Assembly (NCBI GenBank): GCA_018825665.1
Contig: JAHJEG010000014.1
Coordinates: 1 to 38,231 of the forward strand
Origin: a bacterium
GTDB taxonomy: Bacteria > Campylobacterota > Campylobacteria > Campylobacterales > Sulfurimonadaceae
Reading direction: 5' to 3'
Length of the DNA stretch: 38,231 nt
Under the pieces are notes generated by a model. That model was not told where the DNA came from. It saw only the letters and a list, made by a program, of their open reading frames with translations, and did not search any database. Both the position numbers and the translations under genes were made by a program. The stretch's first letter is position 1, and every line of letters starts with the position of its first letter. Positions 35,949 through 38,231 of this stretch are shown piece by piece.

Positions 35949-36630
35949 TCAGAAAAAAACCATGACAGATATTGTTAATGCATTTAGATTGTTAAATGGT
36001 GATTTAAGAGAGTCTTTTAAGATAATGAGTGATAAGCTAGATGCTACTTCAGATTTTAGTGCTTGGAAAAAGTATGAAAAATCAATAAAACCATCGATAG
36101 AAGATTATCGAGATTGGGATGATTTTATAAAAGGAAATGATAATTGGTATTATTTAAATTATTATGGTCTTTATGAGGAAAAGGTTGTAGGATTTACATT
36201 TGTAATTAGTGTAGATTATGATAAGGAAAGTGATGTGGATTATTATGACTTTATAAATAAACTTGATGGAGAGATTAATAAAAACTCTCCGCTACTTTGT
36301 ATCGCTGGTGTATATTCTTTAATAGATGATAATATTAAAAAAGCTAAATTTTTAAAAGATGAAACTTGGACTTATGTAGATGATATTTTACAGTTTACAG
36401 GGGATTGTAAAAATTATAATATAGATGATATATCATATGAGAAATGGATTAGTATTGAAATGGATTATGAGAAAAATGGAGAAGTGAAAGGTGGATTTGA
36501 GGGGTGGTATAAAGAAGCATCTATCAATATAGTTAATATTACAGATATTTCTTCAAAAGAAAAGGCTGAAAAAATTATTGATGATTTAATTCATCAAGTA
36601 AAAACGGACATAAAGCAGTCCAGTAAGTAG
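35938..36630 (+). CDS. Unknown protein coupled to the nuclease
   Basis: A 230-residue soluble protein, acidic and rich in Asp, Tyr, Lys and Ile, with no signal peptide or membrane helix. No family recognised. An N-terminal helical stretch (MTDIVNAFRLLNGDLRESFKIMSDKL) resembles a dimer helix, then a Trp/Tyr-rich middle (SAWKKYEKS, NDNWYYLNYYGLYEEKVVGFTF) alternates strands and helices. It starts within the last codons of the nuclease gene, which suggests a complex or a toxin/antitoxin-like balance (inference). It ends 35 bp before the LRR gene. AT-rich like its neighbours, as expected for transferred DNA. Confidence 0.75.
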   Translation: MESNQKKTMTDIVNAFRLLNGDLRESFKIMSDKLDATSDFSAWKKYEKSIKPSIEDYRDWDDFIKGNDNWYYLNYYGLYEEKVVGFTFVISVDYDKESDVDYYDFINKLDGEINKNSPLLCIAGVYSLIDDNIKKAKFLKDETWTYVDDILQFTGDCKNYNIDDISYEKWISIEMDYEKNGEVKGGFEGWYKEASINIVNITDISSKEKAEKIIDDLIHQVKTDIKQSSK

Positions 36631-36634
36631 AATA

Positions 36635-36658
36635 AACTCTTAATACTAAAATATTAGG
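36635..36658. promoter_or_regulatory. Imperfect hairpin over the ribosome site of the LRR gene
   Basis: CTCTTAATA and TATTAGGAG (8 of 9 paired, 6-nt loop) place the TTAGGAG ribosome-binding site within the stem. If it forms it would lower translation of the LRR/FtsZ-C pair. Confidence 0.35.
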
Positions 36659-36665
36659 AGTTAAA

Positions 36666-36992
36666 ATGATACCAGATAAAAATATAGTTAAACTGTTTAA
36701 TTGGGCAAAAAAGTATCAAGTAGATGACATTTTAGAAAATAGAGAGACTTTACAAAGCCTAAAAAGTTTGGATTTGTCATATAGACTACTAAGCTCTTTA
36801 CCTTCAGAAATATTTCTACTTACATCACTTGAAGAATTAGATATTTCTCATAACAATTTAAAAGAGTTACCAGCAGATATAACAAAATTAAAATCACTTA
36901 AACTACTAAATATATCGTGGAACCATATCACACATAACCTTGATTTTTTACCTACAAATATAAAAATAAATAGTGCTTGGAATAGATCATGA
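36666..36992 (+). CDS. Small leucine-rich-repeat protein
   Basis: The protein has 108 residues. After a 30-residue helical cap come about three 23-residue repeats: LKSLDLSYRLLSSLPSEIF, LEELDISHNNLKELPADIT and LKLLNISWNHITHNLDFLP. They fit L-x-x-L-D-(L/I)-S-x-N-x-(L)-x-x-L-P, a standard protein-binding solenoid, here too short to be complete alone. It has no signal peptide, so it is cytoplasmic. Its TGA overlaps the next ATG (ATGA), implying that the LRR protein and the FtsZ-C-like protein are made as partners. Confidence 0.85.
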   Translation: MIPDKNIVKLFNWAKKYQVDDILENRETLQSLKSLDLSYRLLSSLPSEIFLLTSLEELDISHNNLKELPADITKLKSLKLLNISWNHITHNLDFLPTNIKINSAWNRS

Positions 36993-37543
36993 AAATACTA
37001 TCAAAAGAAGAATTTGCAATAGAGCTAAATAAAATTGTAACTTATGGTGCTAGTGATATAGAAATAGGTATAGAAGATATGAAAATTGCGGCTAGAGGTG
37101 ATATTTATGTAACTGAATGTCTAGATTTAGATAGCGATGATAACAGTATCATCTTGGACATTGAAGATATAAATCAGATAACAAAAAATAAAGATTTACT
37201 AGTAATGAGTACTTCAGAATGCAGTGGTAATAATTCGGCTGAAAAAGCTATAAAGTTGGCTATTTTAGATTTTGAAAAAAACAATCTTTTGCTAAAAGAA
37301 GCTGATGGAATTTTAATATATTTTCAAATAAATTCTGATTACAAGATGGTTGAAATTGCAGAAGCTGTAGATATTGTTAATATAAAGTGTGAAAACGACA
37401 TAATCCTTGAAGAGCCTGATATAATATGGGGAATATCTTGTGATAATGGTTTAAAAAATGATTATGTGAAAGCTACAGTTTTTATTGGCTTTTCTAAAAA
37501 AGGGAAATATGGGAATAACTATATAGATAAATCTGTAGTATAA
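36989..37543 (+). CDS. Protein with a lone FtsZ C-terminal-like domain
   Basis: The protein has 184 residues. Residues about 73-168 read like the C-terminal domain of FtsZ: VMSTSECSGNNSAEKAIKLAI, LLLKEADGILIYFQINSDYKMVEIAEAVDIV, EEPDIIWGISCDNGLKNDYVKATVFIGF. In FtsZ the matching parts are M-G-x-G-x-(S/A)-G-x-x-R-A-x-x-A, G-A-x-G-x-L-V-N-I, D-x-x-L-x-E, and V-I-x-G-x-x-x-D-x-x-L-x-x-x-(I/L)-x-V-T. The GTP-binding domain with GGGTGTG is absent, replaced by about 70 residues with a helix and strands (SDIEIGIEDMKI). It could cap or poison FtsZ filaments (inference). Coupled to the LRR gene. Confidence 0.65.
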   Translation: MKILSKEEFAIELNKIVTYGASDIEIGIEDMKIAARGDIYVTECLDLDSDDNSIILDIEDINQITKNKDLLVMSTSECSGNNSAEKAIKLAILDFEKNNLLLKEADGILIYFQINSDYKMVEIAEAVDIVNIKCENDIILEEPDIIWGISCDNGLKNDYVKATVFIGFSKKGKYGNNYIDKSVV

Positions 37544-37577
37544 AAAATATTACTTATAACAATAATCTCACAAAGTG

Positions 37578-37763
37578 TTATATTTGGCAATCTTTAGCTT
37601 TAGGATAGAAATACGCAGCACCACCATAGGTGACTGCAAACATTATAAGGCTTACTATAGAACTGCTAGTAAATAATTGTGTAATAGTTACTGCAACTGC
37701 TGCTAATGAAAATATGATAACGAACTTGATTATAAATCCATAGGGTGTGCATTGTCCTAGCAT
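37578..37763 (-). CDS. Small two-helix membrane protein
   Basis: A 61-residue protein starting at 37763, with AGAGG 6 nt upstream on the minus strand. Two hydrophobic segments (about 9-28 and 34-52) with a short polar linker and end KAKDCQI. No family recognised. It converges on the LRR/FtsZ-C pair. A longer minus-strand frame from GTG 37875 with AGGAGG in front overlaps its start in another frame and is probably not translated. Confidence 0.5.
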   Translation of the reverse strand: MLGQCTPYGFIIKFVIIFSLAAVAVTITQLFTSSSIVSLIMFAVTYGGAAYFYPKAKDCQI

Positions 37764-37934
37764 ATAAACCTCTTATATGTTTTTGAGAAGTATAGCAGTA
37801 TAATATCGTTAAGCAAATAGCTGTATTAATGGAAAACTTAAGCTCCATAAACAGTTTTTTCTTGAACAACCTCACACTTTACAATCCTCCTAAATATATG
37901 AGATAAATAGTAAGTTCAATACAAAGGATTTACT

Positions 37935-38114
37935 ATGTATGTAGGATAGTTTATAATAGTGACACCTTTATGTCTGTTATTTGTATCTTATTATGATTAT
38001 TATCAGCCGGGTGCTTACATGAACTCTGACTTCTATGATGAGGATAGATATAATAATATTTTAAATTATTTCCATAGATTAAAAAAGAAGATTATACTGC
38101 CACCAATAATTTAG
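37935..38114 (+). pseudogene. Small membrane-protein gene with an in-frame stop
   Basis: Starts at ATG 37935 with AAAGGA 5 nt upstream, but codon 5 is TAG (37947-37949). The frame then stays open for 54 codons: FIIVTPLCLLFVSYYDYYQPGAY, split by no other stop, then YFHRLKKKIILPP. A single hydrophobic helix followed by a basic tail suggests a small membrane protein broken by one mutation. A GTG at 37959 could restart translation. Confidence 0.4.
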
Positions 38115-38178
38115 ACAATAATTCAGAGAGGTTATATTCCTAAATGGTACAATTAAAAATGCATTTAGGAGAAAAACT

Positions 38179-38231
38179 ATGAGCAGAAAAAGACGAATGT
38201 TTAGTGCAGAGTTTAAGACCAAAGTAGTTCT
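38179..38231 (+). mobile_element. Start of an IS3-type transposase, cut by the window end
   Basis: MSRKRRMFSAEFKTKVV, the N-terminus of IS3-family OrfA (helix-turn-helix transposases begin this way), with AGGAG 7 nt upstream. The terminal inverted repeat is not certain but should lie near 38130-38160 (CCTAAATGGTACAATTAAAA). The rest is outside the window. It marks the right flank of the island. Confidence 0.75.

Noticed and set aside
37555-37582. TATAACA...TGTTATA inverted repeat after the FtsZ-C-like gene
   Set aside because: Seven AT-only pairs with a 14-nt loop in AT-rich DNA; may be chance, and no T run follows.
37666-37875. A 69-codon minus-strand frame with GTG start and AGGAGG ribosome site
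   Set aside because: Spacing is long (10 nt), the frame overlaps the two-helix membrane protein gene in another phase, and its second half looks non-coding.

Overview
The window comes from an AT-rich member of the Campylobacterota (Epsilonproteobacteria), most like a Sulfurimonas-type marine or sediment organism. The evidence is the conserved cheY-prmA-ftsH-psd-like-pssA gene order known from Campylobacter and its relatives, an ArsRS-like two-component pair, a NavAb-like sodium channel almost identical in its pore to that of Arcobacter, a PflB-like flagellar TPR protein and a putA-putP pair. Identifications rest on reading the translations and motifs; no database search was possible.

Region 1 (1-7192) is a compact, apparently co-regulated envelope locus. 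It holds a small six-cysteine secreted protein, a leftward operon (Pro/Gly-rich helical protein, OmpR-type response regulator, histidine kinase) and a divergent rightward operon (CotH-like lipoprotein, a membrane protein joining a Pycsar-effector-like (PycTM/DUF5706) membrane domain to a DUF3616-like propeller, and an OprP-type porin). The same 19-bp tandem-repeat operator stands before all three transcription units, each time exactly 29 nt from a plausible -10 hexamer, so the locus looks like one regulon.

Region 2 (7193-31982) is mostly ordinary chromosome: a decayed GGDEF tail, a periplasmic Hsp20-like protein, ZapB/ZapA-like proteins, a tRNA-Arg with anticodon GCG, a cold-shock protein, trpA with an Hpt protein, panB-ruvB-permease, lpxL-waaC, the sodium channel, a PDC-sensor membrane protein with hisH-hisA, cheY-prmA-ftsH-psd-like-pssA, a pflB-like gene, putA-putP, and two exported proteins. 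The Psd-like protein seems to lack the self-cleavage serine.

Region 3 (about 31983-38231) looks like a mobile or defence-type island. Two broken copies of the 3' end of serS flank a diguanylate cyclase gene, followed by clusters of short repeats. Then come a frame-disrupted gene, a WYL-domain regulator, a PD-(D/E)XK nuclease overlapping an unknown 230-residue protein, a small leucine-rich-repeat protein overlapping a protein that looks like a lone FtsZ C-terminal domain, small membrane proteins and the start of an IS3-type transposase at the window edge. The WYL/nuclease/unknown cassette and the LRR/FtsZ-C pair are the best candidates for an undescribed system, together with the CotH/PycTM regulon of region 1.
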